Origin: DAOUJI01 sp965219565
GTDB taxonomy: Bacteria; Chloroflexota; Dehalococcoidia; Lucifugimonadales; JAGWBF01
Reading direction: 5' to 3'
Length of the DNA: 64,000 nucleotides
Assembly (NCBI GenBank): GCA_965219565.1
Contig: OZ244780.1
Coordinates: 1,302,001-1,366,000, forward strand
Shown: piece after piece, positions 1 to 8,122 of the stretch
Layout of the letters: every line of letters begins with the position of its first letter
How positions within the stretch are numbered: position 1 is the stretch's first letter
Translations under genes and position numbers: made by a program
The notes under the pieces: model-generated
Told to the model about the DNA's origin: nothing
Seen by the model: only the letters and a program-made list of their open reading frames with translations
Database searches by the model: none

Positions 1-429
1 GCACCGGTGGTGTGCGTAGCGCCGGTGGACGAGGACGGAAACGTGCTGATGGTGCTCCAGTACCGGAAGCCCGCCGAGGCCACATTGATGGAGTGTCCCG
101 CAGGAGGCATGGACCCCGGCGAGTCCCCGGAAGAGGCTGCGTTGAGAGAGATGCAGGAAGAGACCGGATTTACCGCGGGTAAACTGGAGAAGCTGGCTAC
201 GTTTTGGGCCACGCCTGGGTTCTGTGACGAGAAGATGCATTCCTTCCTTGCTACAGAGCTTGCCCCGGGAGACCCGGCCCACCAACCCGACCATGACGAG
301 GAAATCGAAAGCCTCTCCTGGGTCCCATTGTCCCAGGTCCCTGAACTCATCCGAGACGGCAAGATATCTGACGCCAAGAGCATCGCGTCCCTGATGCTGG
401 CATACCACCTGTTAAAGGTGGACGATTAG
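1..429 (+). CDS. Nudix hydrolase, ADP-ribose pyrophosphatase-like (5' partial)
   Basis: Nudix hydrolases cleave nucleoside diphosphates linked to another moiety. This one resembles the ADP-ribose pyrophosphatase group (NudF-like). The Nudix box is complete around residues 33-55 of the visible part (GGMDPGES, then REMQEETGF), with the metal-binding REx2EE glutamates. The reading frame is open through base 1 (GCA CCG precede the GTG at 7), so the true start lies upstream and the protein is longer than the 140 residues seen. It ends about 110 bp before sdhA. A separate promoter lies in that gap, so it is probably not cotranscribed with sdhA. Substrate specificity within the family is inferred only. 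Confidence 0.85.
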   Translation, partial: APVVCVAPVDEDGNVLMVLQYRKPAEATLMECPAGGMDPGESPEEAALREMQEETGFTAGKLEKLATFWATPGFCDEKMHSFLATELAPGDPAHQPDHDEEIESLSWVPLSQVPELIRDGKISDAKSIASLMLAYHLLKVDD

Positions 430-430
430 G

Positions 431-459
431 TTCTTGGGGTTGGTTGAGCGTGGTATAAT
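431..459 (+). promoter_or_regulatory. Predicted promoter of the succinate dehydrogenase operon
   Basis: A perfect TATAAT at 454-459 is preceded by TG at 451-452 (extended -10), with a weak -35 (TTCTTG, 431-436) at 17 bp spacing. It lies about 80 bp upstream of sdhA, which has a GAGGTGA ribosome site at about 530-536. Read directly; function is inferred. Confidence 0.6.
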
Positions 460-542
460 GTGGGCGCATTTTTGCAGGGCGCCCGGCTATGGATCCCCGG
501 CGCGGATGCGCCCGCTCGATACGAAATAGAGGTGATTGAACC

Positions 543-2222
543 GTGCTAGAGCATGACGTTCTCGTGGTCGGCGGAGGTCTCGCTGGCCTCAGAGCCGCCT
601 TGGCCGCCCAGGAGGCGGGGGCCAACGTCGGCATGATCTCCAAGGTCTATCCGGTGCGAAGCCACTCCAACGCAGCTCAGGGCGGCATAAACGCAGCCCT
701 GACGGACCGGGGCGACGAATGGGAAGAACACGCCTTCGATACCATCAAGGGCAGCGACTACCTGGGTGACCAGGACGCCATTGAAATCATGTGCCGAGAG
801 GCGGGCGACGCCCTCATCCAACTGGAGCACATGGGCGTCATATTCAACAGGGACGATGAAGGACGCTTGGGAACTCGGGCCTTTGGAGGCCAGCGACGGG
901 CCAGGACCTTCTTCGTCGCTGACTTCACGGGACAGGCGATGCTCCACGTGCTTCACGAACAAATCATGAAGTCCGAAGTGACCTCCTACGAGGAATGGTT
1001 CGTCACCAGCCTGATTTTGGACGACGGCGAATGCTCCGGCGTGGTGGCCATGGAAATCAGGACTGGCCGCATCTACGTCATCAAGGCCAAGACGGTCATC
1101 CTCGCGACAGGAGGACTGGGCCGAGTCTTCGAACCTAGCACCAACGCCCTTATCGTGACTGGCGACGGCATGGCACTGGCTTACAAGGCCGGAGTCCCCC
1201 TCATGGACATGGAAATGGTCCAGTACCACCCCACCACCCTAAAAGGCAGCGGAGTCCTGATCACTGAGGGCGCCAGAGGAGAAGGGGCCTACCTGCTCAA
1301 CAGCGAGGGGGACCGTTTCATGGAGCGTTACGCTCCCAGCATGATGGAGCTGGCCTCCAGGGACGTAGTTTCCCGCTCCGAGTCCACGGAAATAGCCGCG
1401 GGGCGCGGCATTGACGGCTGCGTCCTGCTGGACTGCACCCACCTGGGCGAGCAGCTCATCAAGGAGCGGCTCTCCCAGATATACGACATAGGACTGGACT
1501 TAGTGGGCATCGACATTACGAAAGAACCCATCCCCATACAGCCTGGGATGCACTATCACATGGGCGGCATTAAGACCGACGTGGACGGGCAGACCCGTAT
1601 CACTGGCATCTACGCTGCTGGCGAATGCGCCAACGTAAGCGTGCACGGAGGCAACCGCCTGGGAGCCAATTCGCTTCTGGACACGGTGATTTTCGGACGG
1701 AGGTCGGGAGTCCACGCCGCAGAAGTCGGGAAGAACAAGGACTATAAGCCCGTCAATGTGGAAGCCCTAGTTGAGAATGAAGAGAAGAGGCTCCAGGCCA
1801 TACTCGACCGTCCCGCCAACGGCGACCGGGTGGCGTCCATAAGGTTGGATATGGGCACAGTGATGAATGACTACCTGGGAGTCTTCCGGGACGAGGAAGG
1901 CATGAAGACGGCCTTGGCAGCCCTTGGTCCTCTGAAGGAACGCTACGAAACGGTCCCAGTGGAAAACAAGGGCCGCACGTTCAACACCGACCTGATATTT
2001 GAGCTGGAACTGGGCTTCATGCTGGACTGCGCCGAAACCATCGCCATCAGCGGCATAGAGCGCAAAGAGAGCCGGGGCGCCCACTCCCGCACCGATTACA
2101 CCACAAGGGACGATGAGAACTGGCTGAAGCACACCCTGGTGAGCTATTCCGAAGACGGCCCGCAGTTTTCCACGCTGCCGGTTGTAATAACACAATGGAC
2201 CCCGGAGGAGCGAAAGTACTGA
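543..2222 (+). CDS. sdhA: Succinate dehydrogenase/fumarate reductase flavoprotein subunit
   Basis: Catalytic flavoprotein of complex II, interconverting succinate and fumarate with covalently bound FAD. At 559 residues it has the family's usual length. The N-terminal FAD dinucleotide fold is VVGGGLAGLRAA (about residues 8-19), followed by HSNAAQGGINAA, the region carrying the FAD-linking histidine. The active-site region HPTTLKGSG and TEGARGEG is present, as is the C-terminal HGGNRLGANSL motif. The start is GTG at 543, chosen for the GAGGTGA site seven bases upstream. The gene overlaps sdhB by one base (TGATG at 2220-2224), implying translational coupling. With sdhB and the CCG-domain gene it forms one operon resembling the type E enzymes of archaea and the methylmenaquinol:fumarate reductases of Campylobacterota. 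Confidence 0.95.
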   Translation: MLEHDVLVVGGGLAGLRAALAAQEAGANVGMISKVYPVRSHSNAAQGGINAALTDRGDEWEEHAFDTIKGSDYLGDQDAIEIMCREAGDALIQLEHMGVIFNRDDEGRLGTRAFGGQRRARTFFVADFTGQAMLHVLHEQIMKSEVTSYEEWFVTSLILDDGECSGVVAMEIRTGRIYVIKAKTVILATGGLGRVFEPSTNALIVTGDGMALAYKAGVPLMDMEMVQYHPTTLKGSGVLITEGARGEGAYLLNSEGDRFMERYAPSMMELASRDVVSRSESTEIAAGRGIDGCVLLDCTHLGEQLIKERLSQIYDIGLDLVGIDITKEPIPIQPGMHYHMGGIKTDVDGQTRITGIYAAGECANVSVHGGNRLGANSLLDTVIFGRRSGVHAAEVGKNKDYKPVNVEALVENEEKRLQAILDRPANGDRVASIRLDMGTVMNDYLGVFRDEEGMKTALAALGPLKERYETVPVENKGRTFNTDLIFELELGFMLDCAETIAISGIERKESRGAHSRTDYTTRDDENWLKHTLVSYSEDGPQFSTLPVVITQWTPEERKY

Positions 2223-3169
2223 TGCAGATAACCGTCAAGGTCAAGCGCTACGACCCCGAATCAGAAAACCCAGCGCCCTACTGGTCGGAGTACCAGGTGG
2301 AGATAGACCAGTTCACGACCGTTCTGGACGCCCTTATCACTATCCGGGAAGACATGGACGGGACGCTGTCCCTCCGATGCTCCTGCCGGAGCGCCATCTG
2401 CGGTTCCTGCGCCATGCGCATCAACGGGCACGCTGGCCTGGCCTGCAAGACACGGGCCTCGGCAATCTGCGAAGAGGGCGGGGAGATAGTCATCGAGCCC
2501 GCCGGAGTCATGCCGGTCGTCAAGGATCTGGTAGTTGACATGACTCCGTTCTGGGACAAGGTCAAGTCGGTGGAACCCTGGCTCCGACCGGGAGGCCCGG
2601 AGCCGGAGGCCGAGTACATAGCCCCCAACGAGGACATGCTGCATCTTGCAGGCGTGATGAACTGCATAATGTGCGGCGCGTGCGTCTCCGACTGTACAGT
2701 CCTGGAAGTCGATCCGGAATTCGCCGGGCCGGCGGCTTTGGCCAAGGCGTACAGGTTCGTGGGAGACCCCAGGGACGACGCCGACGACCACCGGCTGGAA
2801 GGGCTCAGCGAGGCCACGGGAATCTGGGACTGCACCCGGTGCTACGAATGCGTCGAGGTGTGTCCCAAGGGCGTTGCTCCCATGGACCGTATCATGGTCA
2901 TGAGAGACAAGGCTATGGAGCTGGGCTACACCAACAACACAGGAGCCCGGCACACAGACGCCTTCACCGAATTGGTCAGTCACAGCGGCTCACTGGACGA
3001 AAAACTTCTGCCCCTCAAGACGTGGGGGTTGCTTAACCTGCCGGCTCTTATTAGCTTCGCGCCGGTCGGACTGATGGCCCTCAGAAGGCGCAAGATGCCG
3101 CCCATATTCCACAAGAGCATCCCGAACGTCCAGAACGTCAGGAACATCTTCAAGAAGCTGAACAAGTAG
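2222..3169 (+). CDS. sdhB: Succinate dehydrogenase iron-sulfur subunit, type-E-like
   Basis: Electron-transfer subunit of complex II, 315 residues from ATG 2222. That start has GGAGGA at 2204-2209 and overlaps the sdhA stop by one base; an in-frame ATG at 2195 lacks such a site. The 2Fe-2S ligands are C55, C60 and C63 (CSCRSAICGSC) plus a later C. The second region has two full CxxCxxCxxxC motifs, at about residues 148-158 (CIMCGACVSDC) and 204-214 (CTRCYECVEVCP). In ordinary SdhB the last cluster is 3Fe-4S because one cysteine is missing. Here the fourth cysteine is present, as in Sulfolobus-type (type E) SdhB, which predicts a second 4Fe-4S cluster. The C-terminus carries one hydrophobic stretch. 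No sdhC or sdhD follows. Confidence 0.93.
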   Translation: MQITVKVKRYDPESENPAPYWSEYQVEIDQFTTVLDALITIREDMDGTLSLRCSCRSAICGSCAMRINGHAGLACKTRASAICEEGGEIVIEPAGVMPVVKDLVVDMTPFWDKVKSVEPWLRPGGPEPEAEYIAPNEDMLHLAGVMNCIMCGACVSDCTVLEVDPEFAGPAALAKAYRFVGDPRDDADDHRLEGLSEATGIWDCTRCYECVEVCPKGVAPMDRIMVMRDKAMELGYTNNTGARHTDAFTELVSHSGSLDEKLLPLKTWGLLNLPALISFAPVGLMALRRRKMPPIFHKSIPNVQNVRNIFKKLNK

Positions 3170-3206
3170 GAGCCCAAACTACTTCACGATCCGAGGTTAA
3201 TGACAT

Positions 3207-4094
3207 ATGCCTAAGTACGCTTTCTTCCCAGGCTGCGTCTCCAGGGGCGGATGCCCCGAGCTCTACCCGGCGGCCAAGCTGGTCTGCCAAAAGCTGGGCA
3301 TAGAGCTTGAAGAGATGACCGGAGCCTCATGCACCGGCGCCGGGGTGCTCCAGGAGAAAAACGAGTTCCTGGGAGACGTGTTGAACGCCCGCACCTTTGC
3401 TATGGCGGAGAAGATGGAGCTGCCAATCATGGTGATTTGCTCCACCTGTCAGGGCGTCATGAGTCAGGCCAACAAGAGGCTCAAGGACAGTCCCGAATAT
3501 CTGGCAAAGGTCAATGTCGAACTTGCGCCAGAGGGCCTTGAGTACAAGGGAACCGCACAGCCCAAGCATTTGCTCTGGGTCATGCTGGAGGACATTGGAC
3601 TGGAAGCGATAAAGCAACGCGTCACCAATCCCCTCCGGCACCTGAAGGTGGCCCCCTTCTACGGCTGCTACATCATCCGCCCGTCGGACGCCCTGGGATT
3701 TGATGAGAACCCTGAGCGCCAGACCTCCCTGGAAACGGTCATCGAGGCCCTGGGCGGCGAGGTGGTGGACTTTAAGGGAAAGAGTCGATGCTGCGGCTTC
3801 CCTATCTTAACCATCAACGAGCGGAATTCCGTGGCAATGGTGGGTAACCACACGTCGGAAGCTGTGGACCAGGGGGCGGACGCCATGGTCACGCCGTGCC
3901 CTCTTTGCCACCTCAACTTGGACGGATACCAACCCAAGGCCATGACCCAGACCCAGCGCAAAATCGACCTGCCCATCATTCATCTGCCCCAGCTGGTTGG
4001 TCTGGCCATGGGCTTCTTCCCCTCAGAGATGGGCCTCCAAAGGCACATAATCTCCCCGAAGTCGGTTGTAGAGAAGATCGGGGGCGTCTGGTAG
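3207..4094 (+). CDS. CCG-domain (HdrB-like) subunit of type E succinate dehydrogenase
   Basis: A 295-residue protein with two cysteine-rich CCG domains of the heterodisulfide-reductase subunit B type. The first runs from FFPGCVS through the GASCTGAG region to CSTCQG; its central motif reads SC rather than CC. The second has FYGCYI, then KSRCCGF, then TPCPLCH. In type E succinate:quinone reductases and methylmenaquinol:fumarate reductases such a subunit replaces the usual cytochrome b anchor and is thought to contact quinone or the membrane. ATG 3207 follows a GAGGTT site. The gene lies 37 bp after sdhB in the same direction, so it belongs to the operon. A lone HdrB-like oxidoreductase is the alternative, but context favours the SdhE/MfrE role. 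Confidence 0.88.
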   Translation: MPKYAFFPGCVSRGGCPELYPAAKLVCQKLGIELEEMTGASCTGAGVLQEKNEFLGDVLNARTFAMAEKMELPIMVICSTCQGVMSQANKRLKDSPEYLAKVNVELAPEGLEYKGTAQPKHLLWVMLEDIGLEAIKQRVTNPLRHLKVAPFYGCYIIRPSDALGFDENPERQTSLETVIEALGGEVVDFKGKSRCCGFPILTINERNSVAMVGNHTSEAVDQGADAMVTPCPLCHLNLDGYQPKAMTQTQRKIDLPIIHLPQLVGLAMGFFPSEMGLQRHIISPKSVVEKIGGVW

Positions 4095-4107
4095 CCCGAC
4101 GCGACGG

Positions 4108-4126
4108 AGCGCATAAGGCGCTTTTG
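4108..4126 (+). terminator. Weak intrinsic terminator candidate after the sdh operon
   Basis: AGCGC (4108-4112) and GCGCT (4118-4122) form a 5-bp hairpin with a 5-nt loop, followed by TTT. It sits between convergent genes: the sdh operon ends at 4094 and the next gene ends at 4135 on the other strand. The stem is short, so this is tentative. Confidence 0.4.
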
Positions 4127-4134
4127 GGGTCAGG

Positions 4135-5175
4135 TCACGTAAGGGGCAGCGGCGGTTGCCACCATTTGCTGGTGTCGTTCACGTGGACGGAGTCCACCCA
4201 CTTCACCCACTCGAAACCGCGCTTGCCGGGCGCCACCAACCGCACAGGGAAGCCGTGGCCGTGGGAGATGGCGTCTCCTCCGACGTGGGTGGCAAGCAGA
4301 AGTCCCTCGGCCTCTTTCATTGAGAATTTCCGTTGGTAACCCGTGATGGAGCGTACCGTAACGCTGCCGGCGCCTGACTCCACCCCGGCGGACTCCAATA
4401 CATCTCGCAAGGGTGTTCCTTCCCACTCCTGGGTCGAGTGCCATCCTCCGGTGCAGTCCAGGGTGCAGGTGAGCTTGTCATAGCGGTCTCCGAGGTCCGA
4501 CAAGTCGAGATCAAGTTCCTGTCCCACCAGTCCCGACACTTTAAGTCGCCATGTTTCCTCGTCGACGGGAGCCGGGTCGTCATTGAGCCAGGATGTGGTG
4601 GGAAAGCCGTTGCCTGTGAAGCTGCCCCGTTCATGAGAGCCGGTGAAGCGCCGGTCCTCTCCTGGAAGCTCGAAGGTCTGGGCTACTAGCTCCCCCGTGC
4701 GCCACAGGGCCAGTCCTACCAGACTTAGCCCGGCCAACCTGATGAACGACCTGCGTTCGACCCAGAACCGGGGTCGCAGGCTGTAGGAATGTTTGAAGAC
4801 GTGCCAGACTACGAACGGCGCTAGGAAGAGCGACAGGTATATGTGCCAGCTGAGTCCGCTTAGGCCGCTGTAGGAGAAGTAACCGCCGTGGCTCCAGACC
4901 ACGCCCAGCACGAGAGCCGCCAGCAGCGTTAGGAGCATGGCGATGGAACCGAGGTACAGCGCGGGTTTGCGCTTCCATCCACGCAAGTCGGCCAGCGGCG
5001 CCAGGACATTGCGCCCCTTCCAGACAAGAAGCGCGACAAGGGCGAACCCGGAGATGCGGTGCGTGATGGTGGCGGACGCCCAGTCGGGAGAGCCTCCCAA
5101 CAACCCAAAGAAGCCGCTAAGAAGCGATAGGCCGCCGAGAATCAGTATGAAGACGTTGGCCCAGGGGTGCGCCAT
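4135..5175 (-). CDS. Membrane cytochrome b-like domain fused to sulfite-oxidase-family molybdopterin oxidoreductase
   Basis: A 346-residue fusion. The N-terminal third has four or five hydrophobic helices with membrane histidines (THRISGF, LSWHIYL, VVWHVFKHS), like a short cytochrome b561/FdoI-type haem domain. After a basic cytoplasmic-side segment comes another hydrophobic stretch. The C-terminal half is a sulfite-oxidase-fold molybdopterin domain with DCTGGWHSTQEW, where the cysteine is the expected molybdenum ligand, and HGFPVRLVAPGKRGFEWVKW near the end. The likely role is extracytoplasmic oxidoreduction of a small substrate, coupled by haem to the quinone pool. The substrate is not identifiable. 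The start ATG at 5175 is the only one giving a full first helix. Confidence 0.8.
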   Translation of the reverse strand: MAHPWANVFILILGGLSLLSGFFGLLGGSPDWASATITHRISGFALVALLVWKGRNVLAPLADLRGWKRKPALYLGSIAMLLTLLAALVLGVVWSHGGYFSYSGLSGLSWHIYLSLFLAPFVVWHVFKHSYSLRPRFWVERRSFIRLAGLSLVGLALWRTGELVAQTFELPGEDRRFTGSHERGSFTGNGFPTTSWLNDDPAPVDEETWRLKVSGLVGQELDLDLSDLGDRYDKLTCTLDCTGGWHSTQEWEGTPLRDVLESAGVESGAGSVTVRSITGYQRKFSMKEAEGLLLATHVGGDAISHGHGFPVRLVAPGKRGFEWVKWVDSVHVNDTSKWWQPPLPLT

Positions 5176-5233
5176 TCCGCAGTCCTAAGAAGGAGAATAC
5201 AGCCTACTATACGCCCGATCCGTGGGGACGGTT

Positions 5234-5785
5234 CTACTCGAACATGTCCCGTACGGAGACGTGGAAGCCGGGGACCAAGGCGCCGCCGGTCAGGGACTCG
5301 GACTCTGTGAGGACTTGCGAGGCTAGTCCCGGTTCGTATACGGTGGCGGTGCGGTCGTCAGGGTCCAGGACCCATACTGCGGAAGTGCCCGCTGCAAGCC
5401 ACTGGTCCGCCTTCTCCCGGACTTCTCGATTGGAATCTCCTGGAGACTTGACCTCTACAGCCAAGTCCGGGGCCAGTTCCAGGAAGCCAACAGGCACGTC
5501 GCCGGTGGGGAGCTTGTCATAAGACACGAACGAAACGTCGGGAGCCAGCACGGTGTCAGGGTTTCGGCTGAGGATGAAACCTGTCCCTGGGGCGAACACA
5601 TGGCCGAGGTTGCAGTTTTTCGCGTGTAGACCTACGAGAAAGCCGATGTTCGAGGTGACGACGCCATGTCTGGCGCCTTCGAACGGCATCTCGTACAGCT
5701 CCCCTTTCACAAGCTCGAGGCGTCGGTCAAGCGTTGGGAGACGGAACAATTCCTCCGCAGTAAACGACTTCTTTTTTACACGCAC
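5234..5785 (-). CDS. Uma2 family endonuclease-fold protein (DUF820)
   Basis: A 183-residue protein of the Uma2/DUF820 family, a PD-(D/E)xK nuclease fold abundant in cyanobacteria and Chloroflexota; its biological role is largely unknown. Typical signatures are the N-terminal FTAEELFRLP, then KGELYEMP, a central APDVSFVS, and DLAVEVKSPGDS followed by KADQWLAAGTSAVWVLDP, which carries the D-ExK active-site residues. The start is GTG at 5785; no strong Shine-Dalgarno site is visible. The gene lies 15 bp downstream of the aminotransferase gene on the same strand, so cotranscription is possible. Confidence 0.85.
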   Translation of the reverse strand: MRVKKKSFTAEELFRLPTLDRRLELVKGELYEMPFEGARHGVVTSNIGFLVGLHAKNCNLGHVFAPGTGFILSRNPDTVLAPDVSFVSYDKLPTGDVPVGFLELAPDLAVEVKSPGDSNREVREKADQWLAAGTSAVWVLDPDDRTATVYEPGLASQVLTESESLTGGALVPGFHVSVRDMFE

Positions 5786-5800
5786 CGGGACGAGATTCCC

Positions 5801-7099
5801 TTAACCCTTCAACCGTTGCACCGCTTCACGGAACGCTTCCAGTGTAGCATCAATCTCGTGCTCATGGGCCAGGGACATGTACATCTTCTCCGGCCACCCT
5901 TTGAGCAGCCCCTGGTCCAGCAAGAGTCGGGTGAATTCAACCATCTTCCCAGCGTCGGCTTTGAGGGTGTCGCGATAGTCGTTCACAGGTTGGTCGGTGA
6001 ACATGAAGCCGAAGATGGGCGCCTCTCCGACGACGACAACTGGTATCTCAGCCTCGGAAAAGACTTGTGCGATTCCTTCTTTCAACCGAGTCCCAAAGGA
6101 GTGCAGCTTGTCGTAGGCGCCTTCCTTTCTTAGCTCTGCAAGGGTTGCCAAGCCTGCGGCGGCCGCCACTGGGTTACCGTTGAGGGTGCCTATTTGAGGC
6201 ACAAAAGACCCAGTCTCCTGGGCCGATGGGTTGAAGGCTGACATCAGCTCTTGCCGTCCAGCCACGATGGCCAAGGGATAGCCGCCTCCAACTATCTTGC
6301 CCATGGTGCATAGGTCGGGAATGACGCCGTAGTATTCCTGCGCCCCTCCGTAGGCCAACCTGAACCCGGTGACCACCTCGTCGAAAATCAGGGGTATCCC
6401 ATAGTGCGTGGTGACGTCCCTCAGCTGCTGGAGGAACCCCGGCGCCGGGGGGATTACTCGCTGTTGGGGTTCGACTATGACCGCCGCCAACTCGTCGTGG
6501 TTCTTTTCTATGATAGCGGCGACGGTTTCTATGTCGTTGTAAGGAGCTACGAGGACCGTATCTGCGACGGCCGCCGGTATTCCAGCCGAGTTGGGGACCG
6601 GCTCGGGGAAGTCTCTTAGTTGGCTGGCCGGATGATTCAGGCTCATCAGCCCGTAGTCGCTGGTGCCGTGGTAGCCGCCTTCAAACTTGAGTATCTTGTC
6701 CCGTCGGCGGTGCGCCCGTGCTATCCGCATGGCCTGGAAGCAGGCGTCGGTGCCGCTGGTAGTGAACCGGACCTGGTCGGCGCACGGAACGGCGCTGACG
6801 ATTTCCTCGGCCAGCAGGATGGCCTTTTCGTTGACCGCGAAAAAGGTGCTGCCCCCTTCAACGGCCTCCACGACAGCTTCCACGACGCTGGGATGGGAAT
6901 GGCCTAAGACAAGGGGGCCGGAGCCCATCAGGTAGTCTATGTATTCATTGCCGGCAGCGTCCCACACCCGCGATCCTTTGCCTCTGGTGAGGACCAGGAC
7001 TCTTTCGGCGTCCAGTATGGGGTTGCCCGTGTTGGAGCCGGGGAAAATTCGGGAAGCCTTAGCCAGAAGCTCGGCTTCCCGGTTGGAGTCGGATGTCAT
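5801..7099 (-). CDS. Class III aminotransferase, glutamate-1-semialdehyde aminomutase-like
   Basis: A PLP-dependent enzyme of aminotransferase class III, 432 residues from ATG 7099 (MTSDSNRE). The open frame extends to 7336, but the extra N-terminal stretch is a shadow of the neighbouring mdh gene. Family features are YLMGSGPLVLGHSHP near the N-terminus, FTTSGTDA for phosphate binding, the FDEVVTGFR motif with the PLP-ring aspartate, and MGKIVGGGYP with the Schiff-base lysine. The closest relatives I recognise are glutamate-1-semialdehyde 2,1-aminomutase-like proteins, which in heterotrophs are often transaminases of unknown substrate. No tetrapyrrole genes surround it, so a haem role is not implied. 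Confidence 0.85.
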   Translation of the reverse strand: MTSDSNREAELLAKASRIFPGSNTGNPILDAERVLVLTRGKGSRVWDAAGNEYIDYLMGSGPLVLGHSHPSVVEAVVEAVEGGSTFFAVNEKAILLAEEIVSAVPCADQVRFTTSGTDACFQAMRIARAHRRRDKILKFEGGYHGTSDYGLMSLNHPASQLRDFPEPVPNSAGIPAAVADTVLVAPYNDIETVAAIIEKNHDELAAVIVEPQQRVIPPAPGFLQQLRDVTTHYGIPLIFDEVVTGFRLAYGGAQEYYGVIPDLCTMGKIVGGGYPLAIVAGRQELMSAFNPSAQETGSFVPQIGTLNGNPVAAAAGLATLAELRKEGAYDKLHSFGTRLKEGIAQVFSEAEIPVVVVGEAPIFGFMFTDQPVNDYRDTLKADAGKMVEFTRLLLDQGLLKGWPEKMYMSLAHEHEIDATLEAFREAVQRLKG

Positions 7100-7140
7100 T
7101 ATAGGATCTCGCTGGTGAAGGAACGTGACGTTGGAAGGCC

Positions 7141-8082
7141 TTAGCCTTCCGAATCCGCCTTTTCCATGACTTCTATTAGCTCTTTGACGCTGGCGGCGGA
7201 TTTGTCCAAGGCGGCCTTCTCTTCTGGGGTCAGGCTGATTTCGATGATCTGTTCCATGCCGGAGGCTCCCAGCTTCACTGGCACTCCCACATAGAGACCC
7301 TTGATGCCGTATTCCCCGTCCAGGTACACGCAGCAAGGCAGGATGCGCTTTTTGTCCAGCAGCACTGCCTCCGCCATCTGTGCGATAGCCGCCGCCGGCG
7401 CGTAGAAAGCGCTCCCCTGTTTAAGCAGTGCAACGATTTCTCCGCCGCCCTGCCTGGTGCGCTGCACCAGGGACTCGATGCGTTCGGCGGACAGCAGCTC
7501 GGAGATGGGAATGCCGCCCACGGTGGTGTACCGCACCAAGGGGACCATGTCGTCTCCGTGGCTGCCGAGGACGTAGGCTTGAACGTCCTCGACGGACACG
7601 TCCAGTTCCTGGGCAATGAACGTGCGGAACCGGGAGGTGTCGAGGATGCCGGCCATACCGAACACCCGCTCCCGGGGGAAGCCGCTGATATTGTAGGCGT
7701 GCTGGACCATTGCGTCCAGGGGGTTGGTTACAACAATCAGGATGGTGTTGGGAGAATGTTTGACCACCTCCTCAGTTACTGAGCCTATGATTTTCATGTT
7801 GGTGAACAACAGGTCATCGCGGCTCATTCCAGGGCGCCGGGCGATTCCTGCGGTGATAATCACCAGGTCGGAATCGGCGGTTGCTTCATATCCATTGCTG
7901 CCCGTAATTAGCGCGTCGGTCCCCAACACGGGGCCGGACTCAAGCATGTCCAGCGCTTTTCCCTGGGGCATGTCTTCGACCACGTCTACCAGGACTACGT
8001 CAGCATAGCCCAAGGCGTGGATTCTCTCCGCGGTGGTGGCGCCGACGTTGCCGGCGCCCACGACCGTCACTTTCTTGCGCAT
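7141..8082 (-). CDS. mdh: Malate dehydrogenase (lactate-dehydrogenase-like type)
   Basis: NAD-dependent malate dehydrogenase of the TCA cycle, 313 residues. The N-terminal dinucleotide fold is VVGAGNVGATTAE. ITAGIARRPGMSRDDLL contains the mobile-loop arginines, and the Arg of ARRPG is the substrate-specificity residue expected for malate rather than lactate. VTNPLDAM, GSHGDDMVPL with the catalytic histidine, and RTRQGGGEIV follow in the expected order. It lies downstream of isocitrate dehydrogenase on the same strand with a 40-bp gap, so the two TCA enzymes are probably cotranscribed. Confidence 0.95.
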   Translation of the reverse strand: MRKKVTVVGAGNVGATTAERIHALGYADVVLVDVVEDMPQGKALDMLESGPVLGTDALITGSNGYEATADSDLVIITAGIARRPGMSRDDLLFTNMKIIGSVTEEVVKHSPNTILIVVTNPLDAMVQHAYNISGFPRERVFGMAGILDTSRFRTFIAQELDVSVEDVQAYVLGSHGDDMVPLVRYTTVGGIPISELLSAERIESLVQRTRQGGGEIVALLKQGSAFYAPAAAIAQMAEAVLLDKKRILPCCVYLDGEYGIKGLYVGVPVKLGASGMEQIIEISLTPEEKAALDKSAASVKELIEVMEKADSEG

Positions 8083-8122
8083 CGGTCAGTCTCCTGTCGG
8101 CTTTATCGTGTGTGAAGCGGGT

